Shown: piece after piece, positions 26,001 to 33,188 of the stretch
Layout of the letters: each line of letters opens with the position of its first letter
Position numbering within the stretch: position 1 is the stretch's first letter
Origin: Streptomyces sp. SKN60
GTDB lineage: Bacteria > Actinomycetota > Actinomycetes > Streptomycetales > Streptomycetaceae
Length of the DNA stretch: 64,000 nucleotides
Assembly: GCF_026236535.1 (NCBI RefSeq)
Contig: NZ_JAHTMW010000008.1
Location: 248,001-312,000, forward strand
Direction of reading: 5' to 3'
Notes under the pieces: generated by a model
The model's input: the letters and a program-made list of their open reading frames with translations, nothing else
The model's database searches: none
What the model was told of the DNA's origin: nothing
Made by a program: the position numbers and the translations under genes

Positions 26001-28714
26001 TCGTCGCCCGGCTGACCGGGCGCGGACACCGGGTGGTGACGGTCCGGGCCGGCGACGCCTGGCAGGAGCTTGGCGACGGGCGCTACACCGTACGGCCCGA
26101 CCGCGCCGAGGACTACACCGCACTGCTGCGCGAGCTCGACCGGGCCGGCGCACTGCCGCGGCACATCGTGCACTGCTGGACCGTGACCGGCCCCGACGAC
26201 GTCCCGGACCCCGGCGAGCTCCGCCGGCGGGCCTTCGACAGCCTGCTGTTCCTGGCCCAGGCGCTCGGCGCGACCGGCGCCGCCGGCGAGGTCGACGTCA
26301 CGGTCGTCTCCAGCGACCTGCACCCGCTGCACGGCAGCGGCTCGCAGCCGGGCAAGGCCCTGCTGCTCGGCCCCACCCAGGTCTGGCCGCGCGAGTCGGC
26401 CGGCATCGCATGCCGCAGCGTGGACATCAGCCTCACCGCCCCCGCGAGCCGCCGTGACGTGCCCCGGGCCCTGGACGCCCTCGTGGCGCAGCTGCACCAG
26501 CCCGTCACCGACCACCAGATCGCGCTGCGCGGCACCGGCCGCTGGCGGCGGGTGTTCCTGCCCGCCCCGGTCGACCGCACCGAGCAGCCCCATCCCCGGC
26601 TGCGCCCGGGCGGCACCTACCTGATCACCGGCGGTCTGGGCGGCATGGCCCTGGAGCTGGCCGGGCACCTGGCCCGGACGGCCGGTGCCAACCTGGTGCT
26701 GGTCGGCCGGCACGGACTGCCGCCCCGCGAGGAGTGGGACGCCCTGACCGCCGGGACGGGCACGGACGCCACGCTCGTCCGGCGGATCGAGCGGGTACGG
26801 AGCCTCGAGGAGTCCGGCGCCCGCGTCGAGGTCGTCCGCGCCGACATCACCGACGGCCCGGCCGTGGCCGCGGCGATGCGGCACGCCGTGGAGCGCTTCG
26901 GTGCCGTGCACGGCGTCGTGCACGCCGCGGGAGTGCCCGGCGGCGGCCTGATGCAGCTCAAGGACCCGGCGGCGGCCGCCGAGGTGCTCGCCCCGAAGGT
27001 GGAGGGCACGCTCGCGCTCCTCGACGCCTGCCGCCAGGTCGCGGCGGACCTGGACTTCGTCGTCCTGTGCTCCTCCCTGCTCTCCGTCACCGGCGGGCTC
27101 GGGCAGGTGGACTACTGCGCGGCCAACGCCTTCCTGGACGCCGTCGCCCACCACCACGACGCCCTCGGCGACCTGCCGGTCACGGCGATCGACTGGGACG
27201 CCTGGCGCGAGGTCGGCATGGCCGAGCGCACGGTCGGCGGGTCCGCCGGGGCGAACCCCGGCGCCGGCGCCGCCGCGGAGACCGGCCATCCGCTGCTCAC
27301 GCGCCGGCTCACCGCCACCGAGCGGCACGCGGTCTACGCGGCCGACTTCAGCGCGGACCGCAGCTGGCTCGTCGACGAGCACCGCATGCTGGGCCACCCG
27401 GTCGTCCCCGGCACCGGTCACCTGGAACTGGTCCGGGCGGCGGTGGCCGAGCACTCCGGCCGGGAGCCGCGGGAGCTGTCGGACATCACCTTCCTCTCCC
27501 CGATCGTGGTGGACGAGAACCGGCCCCGCGAGGTCCGGGTGGTGCTCGACCGCAGCGGAGACGCCTACACGTTCTCCGTGGTCAGCCGGTACGACGGCAA
27601 GGCCGCCTGGCAGCTCAACTCGACCGGCCGGGCGACCGTCGGCGACCGGGGGGACCGGCCGGACACCGAGCGCCCGCACGCCGAGCGCCTGGACATCGCG
27701 GCCCTGACCGGGCCGGACGGCCTGCGCCCGGTGGAACGTCCCGTGCACGAGGGCCCGATGGGCTTCGCGGGCCGCTCGCTGTGCCTGGAGCGGATGTACG
27801 CCGGCGACCGGGAGTACCTGGCCCTGCTCGCGCTCCCGGAGCGGTACGCCCACGAGGTCCCGGAGCTGGCCCTCCACCCGTCGCTGATGGACCTCGCGAC
27901 CGCCTTCGTCGGGGTGCACGCGGCGAAGGAGTTCCGCATTCCCATCTCGTACGGCCGGGTCACCCAGTACGCCCCGCTCACCGCCCGCGTCTACAGCCAC
28001 CACCGCTATGCCGTGGCCGACGACCCGGCGCTCGAGACCCTCTCCGCCGACGTGACGATCACCGACGAGGACGGGCGTGTGCTGGTCGTCGTCGAGGGAT
28101 TCGTCCTGAAGCGGACCGGTGACCTCACCGAACGCCTCGCGGGCCTGCGCAGCGGTACGTCCGAGGAGATCGTCGGCTACCGCTTCGCCGAGGCCGAGGC
28201 CGAGGACGGGCCGGGGCGCGAGGCCCCGGGCGTCGCCTTCCTGCGGCAGCAGCTGGCGCAGGGCATCCGGCCGGACGAGGGCGTGGCCGCCTTCGACCGG
28301 ATCCTGGCGGCGGCCCCGGGCCCCCAGGTCGCCGTGTGCACCCAGGACCTGGACGCGGTCATGGCCCAGGTGATCGCCGAGGGCGCGGGCGCGGGCCCGC
28401 GGGAGGACGCCGCCGGCGCTGCTCCGGCCGGCCCCGCCCACCCCCGGCCGCATCTGATGACCCCGTACACCGCCCCGCGCGGGGACACCGAGAGCGCGCT
28501 GGCCGCGCTCTGGCAGGACCTGCTCGGCCTGGACCGGGTCGGCACGCACGACGACTTCTTCGAGCTCGGCGGGCACTCCCTGCTCGGCATCCAGCTCGCT
28601 GCGCGGCTGCGCGCGGAGCTGGGCGTCGACGTGGCCGTCGGCACCGTCTTCAACGCGCTCACGGTGGCCGGTCTCGCCGCCGTCGTGGACCGGCTGAAGG
28701 AGGAGGCGCGGTGA
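23042..28714 (+). CDS. Type I polyketide synthase, KS-AT-KR-DH-ACP
   Basis: An 1890-residue single-module PKS. KS (about 25-450): QTACSTSLVAVHLA, VETHGSGTPLGD, KTNIGHTHAAAG, so Cys-His-His are all present. AT (about 555-840): active site GYSLGEYVAA in place of the usual GHSxG, with a malonyl-type HAFHS motif later. KR (about 1185-1400): TGGLGGMALELAG, with Ser in VLCSSLL and Tyr in DYCAANAF. DH (about 1440-1710) after the KR: HRMLGHPVVPG keeps the H-x3-G-x4-P motif and LHPSLMDLA the Asp. ACP (about 1815-1885): GGHSLLGIQLA. There is no thioesterase. It is coupled to nadC before it and to the hydroxymalonyl-ACP genes after it, so it probably extends nicotinyl-carrier once with hydroxymalonate. 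Confidence 0.95.
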   Translation: MSRRETATADTATADRPADVPDGRIAVVGIGCRFPGADGPGAFWRNLRDGTESVTFFDDRQLAAAGVPEALRADPAFVGAQAVLDDEFGFDAGHFGINPREADIMDPQHRLMLMCAWEALEDSGRRPDRLGGKVGVFAGGYRSDYLRHVPTDGDAAAEFARDVANDSDYLATRVSYKLNLTGPSVTVQTACSTSLVAVHLACQSLLLGESDTALAGGATVRSGHQRGYVFQRGGILSSDGHCRAFDAAAEGTVIGDGVGVVVLRRLADALADGDPIRAVILGSAVGNDGADRVGFTAPGVQGQSEVIRTALERAGAHPHTIGYVETHGSGTPLGDRIEVDALDRAFRAAGWRDGDCALGSVKTNIGHTHAAAGIAGLIKTVLSLQHRMLPPTLHFERPNPRIRFARTPFRVNAELTAWPAGAGPLRAGVSSFGLGGTGAHVVLEQAPEPVRAQEDGPDRAGHRADWQLLPVSARTPEGAEQAAERLAAHLADRPGLRLADVARTLQDGRSHFPHRRIALARDLDGAVAALRGGSADSLFAGRAADDVPPVAFLLTGLGDQYPQMGRQLYETEPVFRAEVDRCAALLKERSGIDLPAALYPGPAPAPADEPDQGPDLRRLLGRGTDPVDGLSETEQAQPALFVVEYALARLLEHWGVRPDALIGYSLGEYVAACLSGVLTLEDALTLVAARAELIGRLAPGRMLAVPLPESRVRPLLGDRLSLAAVNGPELCVLSGEPDAIAAVEADLAAEGVAARRLNATHAFHSVMMEPLVEEFTRLVAGFALKPPSVPYLSNVTGDWITDEQATNPGYWARHLREPVRFADGVRKLWDEPDRVLLEVGPGSTLGGIALRNRPAEDAAAQLVLATLPPSFDRRPAAAFLRGTLGKLWLAGVPVRWPALDGGPVRLALPTTPFDLREHRVTPRWETEQAPPAAPALVRKENLAEWFSVPAWEPLPPLLAGAGAAGEPTDEPADWLVFLDDHAVGDHVVARLTGRGHRVVTVRAGDAWQELGDGRYTVRPDRAEDYTALLRELDRAGALPRHIVHCWTVTGPDDVPDPGELRRRAFDSLLFLAQALGATGAAGEVDVTVVSSDLHPLHGSGSQPGKALLLGPTQVWPRESAGIACRSVDISLTAPASRRDVPRALDALVAQLHQPVTDHQIALRGTGRWRRVFLPAPVDRTEQPHPRLRPGGTYLITGGLGGMALELAGHLARTAGANLVLVGRHGLPPREEWDALTAGTGTDATLVRRIERVRSLEESGARVEVVRADITDGPAVAAAMRHAVERFGAVHGVVHAAGVPGGGLMQLKDPAAAAEVLAPKVEGTLALLDACRQVAADLDFVVLCSSLLSVTGGLGQVDYCAANAFLDAVAHHHDALGDLPVTAIDWDAWREVGMAERTVGGSAGANPGAGAAAETGHPLLTRRLTATERHAVYAADFSADRSWLVDEHRMLGHPVVPGTGHLELVRAAVAEHSGREPRELSDITFLSPIVVDENRPREVRVVLDRSGDAYTFSVVSRYDGKAAWQLNSTGRATVGDRGDRPDTERPHAERLDIAALTGPDGLRPVERPVHEGPMGFAGRSLCLERMYAGDREYLALLALPERYAHEVPELALHPSLMDLATAFVGVHAAKEFRIPISYGRVTQYAPLTARVYSHHRYAVADDPALETLSADVTITDEDGRVLVVVEGFVLKRTGDLTERLAGLRSGTSEEIVGYRFAEAEAEDGPGREAPGVAFLRQQLAQGIRPDEGVAAFDRILAAAPGPQVAVCTQDLDAVMAQVIAEGAGAGPREDAAGAAPAGPAHPRPHLMTPYTAPRGDTESALAALWQDLLGLDRVGTHDDFFELGGHSLLGIQLAARLRAELGVDVAVGTVFNALTVAGLAAVVDRLKEEAR

Positions 28715-29649
28715 CGGCCGCCCCGGCGAAAGCCCGCCCGGAGGACGAACGGAACGACAACGGCATGGAGGAGAACATGGAAGCGCTGCGCGCGGTGGGT
28801 GTGGCCGGCGCCGGAGTGATGGGCCGCGAGGTGGCCCAGGTGCTGTCCCAGCACGGACTGCGGGTCGTCCTCGTCGACGTCTCCGAGGAGGCGCTGGACG
28901 GGGCCCGCAGGGCCATCGAGCAGAAGGTCCGCTTCCAGCGGCTGCTGGGCGCCGGCGGACCGGAGGTCCCCGTCGCCGAGGTGCTGGAGCGGATCACCTT
29001 CGCCACCGACTACAGCGGGTTCACCGAGGTCGACTTCGTCATCGAGAACGTCACCGAGGACTGGGAGACCAAGCGCCGGGTGTACGAGGAGATCGACCGG
29101 CTCTGCCCGGAGCACGCCGTCTTCGCGGTGAACACCTCCTGCATCCCGATCACCAAGGTGGGCGGCGCGGTGTCGCGCCCGGACCGGGTCATCGGCACCC
29201 ACTTCATGAACCCGGTCACGCAGAAGCCGGTCGTCGAGGTCATCCGGGGGCACCACACCTCCGAGGCGACCATCGCCACCACACAGCGGCTGCTCGCGGC
29301 CATGGGCAAGGAGGGCATCGTCGTCAACGACGCCCCCGGCTTCGTGTCCAACCGCGTGCTCATGCTGACCATCAACGAGGCGGCCTTCCTCCTCCAGGAC
29401 GGCGTCAGCACCGTCGAGGACGTCGACCGGATCTTCAAGACCTGTTTCGGCCACACGATGGGGCCGCTGGAGACGGCCGACCTCATCGGCCTCGACACCA
29501 TCCTGCTCTCGATCGAGGGCCTGTACGAGAGCTTCGCCGACAGCAAGTACCGGCCCTGCCCGCTGCTGCAGCGGATGGTCCACGCCGGTCTGCACGGCCG
29601 CAAGAGCGGCCACGGCTTCTACGACTACGGCGGGCGGCCCGCCGCCTGA
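28711..29649 (+). CDS. 3-Hydroxyacyl-CoA dehydrogenase family enzyme of hydroxymalonyl-ACP formation (FkbK-like)
   Basis: A dehydrogenase of about 290-312 residues with the Rossmann motif AVGVAGAGVMGREVAQVL and family motifs ENVTEDWETKRRVYEEID, NTSCIPITK, GTHFMNPV and NDAPGFVSNRVLM. In FkbK/AsmM-type cassettes it oxidises glyceryl-ACP. I give the GTG at 28711 because it overlaps the PKS stop (GTGA), has AGGAGG just upstream, and the first 22 codons have GC-rich third positions. ATG 28777, with GGAGGAG five bases upstream, starts closer to the conserved domain and is a real alternative. Confidence 0.92.
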   Translation: MTAAPAKARPEDERNDNGMEENMEALRAVGVAGAGVMGREVAQVLSQHGLRVVLVDVSEEALDGARRAIEQKVRFQRLLGAGGPEVPVAEVLERITFATDYSGFTEVDFVIENVTEDWETKRRVYEEIDRLCPEHAVFAVNTSCIPITKVGGAVSRPDRVIGTHFMNPVTQKPVVEVIRGHHTSEATIATTQRLLAAMGKEGIVVNDAPGFVSNRVLMLTINEAAFLLQDGVSTVEDVDRIFKTCFGHTMGPLETADLIGLDTILLSIEGLYESFADSKYRPCPLLQRMVHAGLHGRKSGHGFYDYGGRPAA

Positions 29650-29723
29650 CGCGGCCCGCACCCCCTCTCCCTCACCCGAACACCCTCACCCGCACACCCG
29701 CACCCACTCACAGAGAGGTCCCG

Positions 29724-29978
29724 ATGGACGCCATCAAGTCCGCCACCAGGGAATTCATCGGCAAGTACGTACGCAACCGGGAACTCGGCGACAGCGACGA
29801 CCTGTTCGCCTCCGGCTTCGTGAACTCGCTCTTCATCATGCAGCTGGTGATGTTCGTGGAGAGCGAGCTGGCGACCCCGGTCGCCGACGAGGACCTCCGG
29901 ATGGACAACTTCCGCAGCGTGGACGCCGTGGCCGCCTTCGTGGCGCGCAAGGCCGCGGCCGCCACGCCGACCGCCTGA
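29724..29978 (+). CDS. Discrete acyl carrier protein for hydroxymalonate (FkbJ-like)
   Basis: An 84-residue carrier protein. The attachment serine is in LFASGFVNSLFIMQLV, the variant motif seen in glyceryl/hydroxymalonyl carriers instead of the common LGxDS. It would carry the glyceryl unit loaded by the FkbH-like protein through oxidation to hydroxymalonyl-ACP. The start has AGAGAGG upstream. The 74-bp gap before it is a CA/CCG-rich stretch with short CACCCG-type repeats and no clear function. Confidence 0.93.
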   Translation: MDAIKSATREFIGKYVRNRELGDSDDLFASGFVNSLFIMQLVMFVESELATPVADEDLRMDNFRSVDAVAAFVARKAAAATPTA

Positions 29979-29996
29979 CGACCACGGGGTAGCACG

Positions 29997-31133
29997 ATGC
30001 AGTTGACGGCGCGGCAGGAGAGCCTGTTCGCGGAAGCCCGGTCCTACGCGGCGGCGGAGATCGCCCCGTACGCCGGTGCGTGGGACGAGAACGAGGCCGT
30101 GCCCGAATCGGCCGTCGCCGGCTTCGCCGCGCGCGGCCACCTCGGCGCCCTGGTGCCTCGCGAGTACGGAGGCGCCGGGCTCGACGCGGTCTCCTTCGGG
30201 CTGCTGAACGAGGCGGTCGGGCAGGCCTGTTCGTCGATGCGCAGTCTGCTGACCGTGCACAGCATGGTGGTGCACGCGGTGACCCGCTGGGGGAGCGAGG
30301 GGCAGCGCGCCCACTGGCTGCCCCGCCTCGCCGCCGGCGAGAGCGCCGCCGCCTTCGGGCTCTCCGAGGCCGAGGCCGGCAGCGACGCCGGGCGGCTGAG
30401 CACCACCGCGGAACGCCTGCCGGACGGCGGCTACACCCTCACCGGCGCCAAGAAGTGGACCACCTTCGGACAACGGGCCGACGTCTTCCTGGTGTTCGCC
30501 CGGCTCGACGGGCAGATCACCGCGTTCCTCGTCGGACGCGACGCACCTGGCCTCGACGTCGTACCCGTCACCGGCATGCTCGGCACCCGGGCCTCGCTCC
30601 TGGCCGAACTCCGCATGGTCGACTGCCGGGTGCCGGCCGACGCCCTCGTGGGGCGGCCGGGCTTCGGCCTGTCGGCGGTGGCCACCAGCGCGCTGGACAT
30701 CGGCCGCTACAGCGTGGCGTGGGGGTGCGTCGGCCTGCTCGCCGCGTGCGCCGACGCCGCCACGGCACACGCGGACCGGCGCGTCCAGTTCGGCCGGCCG
30801 CTGGGCGAGCACCAGCTGGTGCGCCGCATGATCGCCGACATGGCCACCGACGCGACCGCGGCCCGGCTGCTGTGCCTGCGGGCGGGGCGGCTGAAGGACG
30901 CGGGCGACCCGGCGACCGTGGACGCGACCTGGATGGCCAAGTACTTCGCCTCCGTCAAGGCGTTCCGCGCGGCGGCCGACACCGTACAGATCTTCGGGGC
31001 CGCGGGCTGCGCGGAGGGCCACCCGGCCCAGCGCATGCTCCGGGACGCGAAGATCATGGAAATCATCGAGGGAAGCACCCAAGTGCAGCAGGACTACCTG
31101 GCGCAGGCCGCCCTGCGGGAGCGTGCCGCATGA
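29997..31133 (+). CDS. Acyl-CoA dehydrogenase family enzyme of hydroxymalonyl-ACP formation (FkbI-like)
   Basis: A 378-residue acyl-CoA dehydrogenase fold protein. Visible features are LVPREYGGAGLDAVSFGLLNE, FGLSEAEAGSDAG, GAKKWTTFGQRADVFLVF, DRRVQFGRPLGEHQLVRRMIADM and the C-terminal FGAAGCAEGHPAQRMLRDAK, EIIEGSTQVQQ with the family's Glu. In methoxymalonyl-ACP cassettes this enzyme and the FkbK-like one oxidise glyceryl-ACP. It overlaps the next gene by 4 bp and forms a cassette with the flanking carrier and dehydrogenase. Confidence 0.94.
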   Translation: MQLTARQESLFAEARSYAAAEIAPYAGAWDENEAVPESAVAGFAARGHLGALVPREYGGAGLDAVSFGLLNEAVGQACSSMRSLLTVHSMVVHAVTRWGSEGQRAHWLPRLAAGESAAAFGLSEAEAGSDAGRLSTTAERLPDGGYTLTGAKKWTTFGQRADVFLVFARLDGQITAFLVGRDAPGLDVVPVTGMLGTRASLLAELRMVDCRVPADALVGRPGFGLSAVATSALDIGRYSVAWGCVGLLAACADAATAHADRRVQFGRPLGEHQLVRRMIADMATDATAARLLCLRAGRLKDAGDPATVDATWMAKYFASVKAFRAAADTVQIFGAAGCAEGHPAQRMLRDAKIMEIIEGSTQVQQDYLAQAALRERAA

Positions 31134-32230
31134 GCGAGACCGGGACGACCGTGAAGACCGGCACGACCGGCAAGATCGACGAGACCGACGAGACCGGCGA
31201 GGCCGGCAAGACCGTGAAGTGCGTGGTGTGGGACCTGGACCACACCGTCTGGGACGGAGTCCTCCTGGAGGACGGGCGGGTCACCCTCCGGCCCGGCGTC
31301 GCCGACGCCATCCGGACCCTGGACGAGCGCGGCATCCTCCACTCGATCGCCAGCCGCAACGACCACGCCGCCGCCATGGCCCGGCTCGAAGAGCTCGGCC
31401 TGGCCGAGTACTTCCTGCACCCGCAGATCAACTGGGGTGCCAAGTCCGCGTCCGTGCGGTCCGTGGCCGAGGCGCTGAACATCGGCCTGGACACGATCGC
31501 GTTCATCGACGACCAGCCCTTCGAGCGGGACGAGGTCTCCTTCGCACTCCCTCAGGTGCGCTGCCTGGACGCGGCCGAGCTGCCCGGACTGACCCGGCTG
31601 CCGGAGCTGATGCCGCGCTTCGCGACGGACGACTCCCGCCGCCGCCGCGAGATGTACCGGGCGGACCAGGTCCGCAAGGACGCCGAGGAGCGGTTCGACG
31701 GAGCCCAGGACGAGTTCCTGGCCCGTCTGGGCATGCGGTTCGAGATCGCCCCCGCGGGCGAGCCGGACCTGCAGCGTGCCGAGGAACTGACCGTCCGCAC
31801 CAACCAGTTGAACACGACCGGCGTCACCTACTCGTACGAGGAGCTCGACGCCTTCCGCACCTCGGACCGGCATCTGCTGCTCACCGCCTCGCTCACCGAC
31901 CGGTACGGGCCGTACGGCACCATCGGGCTCGCCCTGGTGGAGAAGGGGGAGGAGGACTGGCACCTCCGGCTGCTGCTGATGTCCTGCCGGGTGATGTCAC
32001 GCGGCGTGGGCACCGTGCTGATCAACCACGTCAAGCGGCTGGCCCGGGACGCCGGCGCCCGGCTGATCGCGGACTTCGTGCCGACCGACCGCAACCGGAT
32101 GATGTACGTCTCCTTCAAGTTCAACGGCTTCGAGGAGATCTCCCGCGAGGACGGCCGGGTGCGGTTCGCCGCCGACCTGTCGTCCATCCCGCCGGACCCG
32201 GCCTACCTCGACGTCCGGGCAGCCGGCTGA
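31130..32230 (+). CDS. fkbH: FkbH-like HAD-superfamily glyceryl transferase/phosphatase
   Basis: A 366-residue FkbH-family protein. The HAD motif is VVWDLDHTVWDGVLLEDG (D-x-D-x-T), with a second motif near IAFIDDQPFERDEV. The C-terminal half has the GNAT-like region LTVRTNQLNTTG, DRYGPYGTIGLALVE and MSCRVMSRGVGTVLINH. These proteins take 1,3-bisphosphoglycerate, dephosphorylate it and load glycerate on the carrier protein, the first step to hydroxy- or methoxymalonyl-ACP. The first 28 residues are a Thr/Gly/Glu-rich low-complexity tail not usual for the family. No O-methyltransferase gene accompanies the cassette, so the extender should stop at hydroxymalonyl-ACP. Confidence 0.95.
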   Translation: MSETGTTVKTGTTGKIDETDETGEAGKTVKCVVWDLDHTVWDGVLLEDGRVTLRPGVADAIRTLDERGILHSIASRNDHAAAMARLEELGLAEYFLHPQINWGAKSASVRSVAEALNIGLDTIAFIDDQPFERDEVSFALPQVRCLDAAELPGLTRLPELMPRFATDDSRRRREMYRADQVRKDAEERFDGAQDEFLARLGMRFEIAPAGEPDLQRAEELTVRTNQLNTTGVTYSYEELDAFRTSDRHLLLTASLTDRYGPYGTIGLALVEKGEEDWHLRLLLMSCRVMSRGVGTVLINHVKRLARDAGARLIADFVPTDRNRMMYVSFKFNGFEEISREDGRVRFAADLSSIPPDPAYLDVRAAG

Positions 32231-32252
32231 CCGCCCGACCGCCCGACCGCTT

Positions 32253-32282
32253 GCGGGGGCCGGCCGCCGGGCCGGCCCCCGC
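32253..32282 (+). terminator. Strong hairpin after the fkbH-like gene
   Basis: A perfect 12-bp stem, GCGGGGGCCGGC (32253-32264) and GCCGGCCCCCGC (32271-32282), with a 6-base loop lies 22 bp after the fkbH stop. No long T-run follows, as usual in Streptomyces. It likely ends the nadA-to-fkbH transcript or lowers readthrough into the reductase gene. Confidence 0.75.
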
Positions 32283-32289
32283 TTCGTCG

Positions 32290-32361
32290 TATCCGCTCCC
32301 GCATACCCGTTCGCGTACCCGTTTTCGCGTACCCGCTTTCGCATATCCGTTTCCGCACACC
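32290..32361. repeat. Imperfect 12-14-bp tandem repeats before the reductase gene
   Basis: Between the hairpin and the reductase start, five degenerate units built on CCGTTTTCGCGTAC/TTTCGCATATCCG follow one another over 72 bp. They are T-richer than the surrounding DNA. They may carry the promoter of the reductase gene or bind a regulator; simple slippage is also possible. Confidence 0.65.
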
Positions 32362-32369
32362 GAGGACAC

Positions 32370-33113
32370 ATGATGACTCTTTCCCAGAAGAAGGCCCTGG
32401 TCACCGGAGGCTCGCGCGGCATCGGCCGCGGGGTCGTCGAGCGGCTCGCCGCCGAGGGAGCCGACGTGGCCTTCACCTACCGCGAGCGCGAGGCCGAGGC
32501 CAAGGAGGTCGTGGCGGCGGTCGAGGCCGCCGGGCGCACCGCGTACGCCCTCCGCGTGGACCTGACCGAGGTCGCCGAGGTGCGCCGCACCATGGCGGAG
32601 GCGCACCGCCTGCTCGGCGGTCTCGACATCCTGGTGAACAACGCCGCCGCGGCGGCCACCGCGACGCGCATCGACGCCGTGACGGAGGAGGAGTTCGACG
32701 GGGCGATGGCGGTCAACGCCCGCGCCGTGTTCTTCGCCCTCCAGGAGGCCTCGCGGCTGATGAACGACGGCGGCCGCATCATCAACCTGTCGACCGCCAA
32801 CACCGCGCTGCCGGTGCCCGGTGTGTCGCTGCACGCCGGCAGCAAGGCCGCCGTCGAGCAGTACACCCGCGTGGCGGCCCAGGAGTTCGGCCCCCGGGGC
32901 ATCACCGTCAACGCGATCTCGCCGGGCGCCACCGACACCGAGCTGCTGCGGGCCAACATCACCCAGGAGGGCATGGAGCTGGCCGTCCGGATGACCCCGC
33001 TGGGCCGGATCGGCGAGCCCGCCGACATCGCCGGTGTGGTGGCCTTCCTCTGCGGCCCGGACGGCGGCTTCGTCAGCGGCCAGAACCTGCGCGTGACCGG
33101 CGGCATGGTCTGA
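32370..33113 (+). CDS. Short-chain dehydrogenase/reductase (FabG-like)
   Basis: A 247-residue classical SDR. It has the cofactor motif KALVTGGSRGIGRGVVERL (TGxxxGIG), NNAAAAA, the catalytic Ser in IINLSTANT and a Tyr/Lys-region that reads HAGSKAAVEQYTRVA; the usual Tyr of Y-x3-K is replaced by His (HAGSK). C-terminal substrate loop and GQNLRVTGGMV are typical. FabG-type NADPH ketoreductase activity on a carrier-bound beta-keto group would fit, because the PKS module at 47384 has no KR domain. The missing Tyr makes the catalytic capacity uncertain. It has its own leader after a terminator and ends before a bidirectional terminator. Confidence 0.9.
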   Translation: MMTLSQKKALVTGGSRGIGRGVVERLAAEGADVAFTYREREAEAKEVVAAVEAAGRTAYALRVDLTEVAEVRRTMAEAHRLLGGLDILVNNAAAAATATRIDAVTEEEFDGAMAVNARAVFFALQEASRLMNDGGRIINLSTANTALPVPGVSLHAGSKAAVEQYTRVAAQEFGPRGITVNAISPGATDTELLRANITQEGMELAVRMTPLGRIGEPADIAGVVAFLCGPDGGFVSGQNLRVTGGMV

Positions 33114-33131
33114 CCCCCGCCCCGTACGACG

Positions 33132-33165
33132 AGAGCCCGACCGGTCCGCGGACCGGTCGGGCTCT
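33132..33165. terminator. Bidirectional terminator
   Basis: A perfect 16-bp inverted repeat, starting AGAGCCCGACC at 33132-33147 and ending CGGTCGGGCTCT at 33150-33165 with a 2-base loop, lies between the convergent reductase and HTTM genes. Its symmetry suits termination from both sides. Confidence 0.88.
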
Positions 33166-33188
33166 TCGCTGCCCCGGGGGACGCGGCC

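Noticed and set aside
22229..28576. A 2115-codon open frame on the minus strand opposite nadC and the PKS
   Set aside because: Its translation is Gly/Arg/Val/Gln-rich with no domain, and it is fully opposite a PKS with clear motifs. Long antisense frames are normal in such GC-rich DNA.
29650..29723. Short CACCCG-type repeats that could suggest a CRISPR or regulatory array
   Set aside because: The units are only six to nine bases, irregular and without spacers. They look like simple-sequence DNA in a gene gap.
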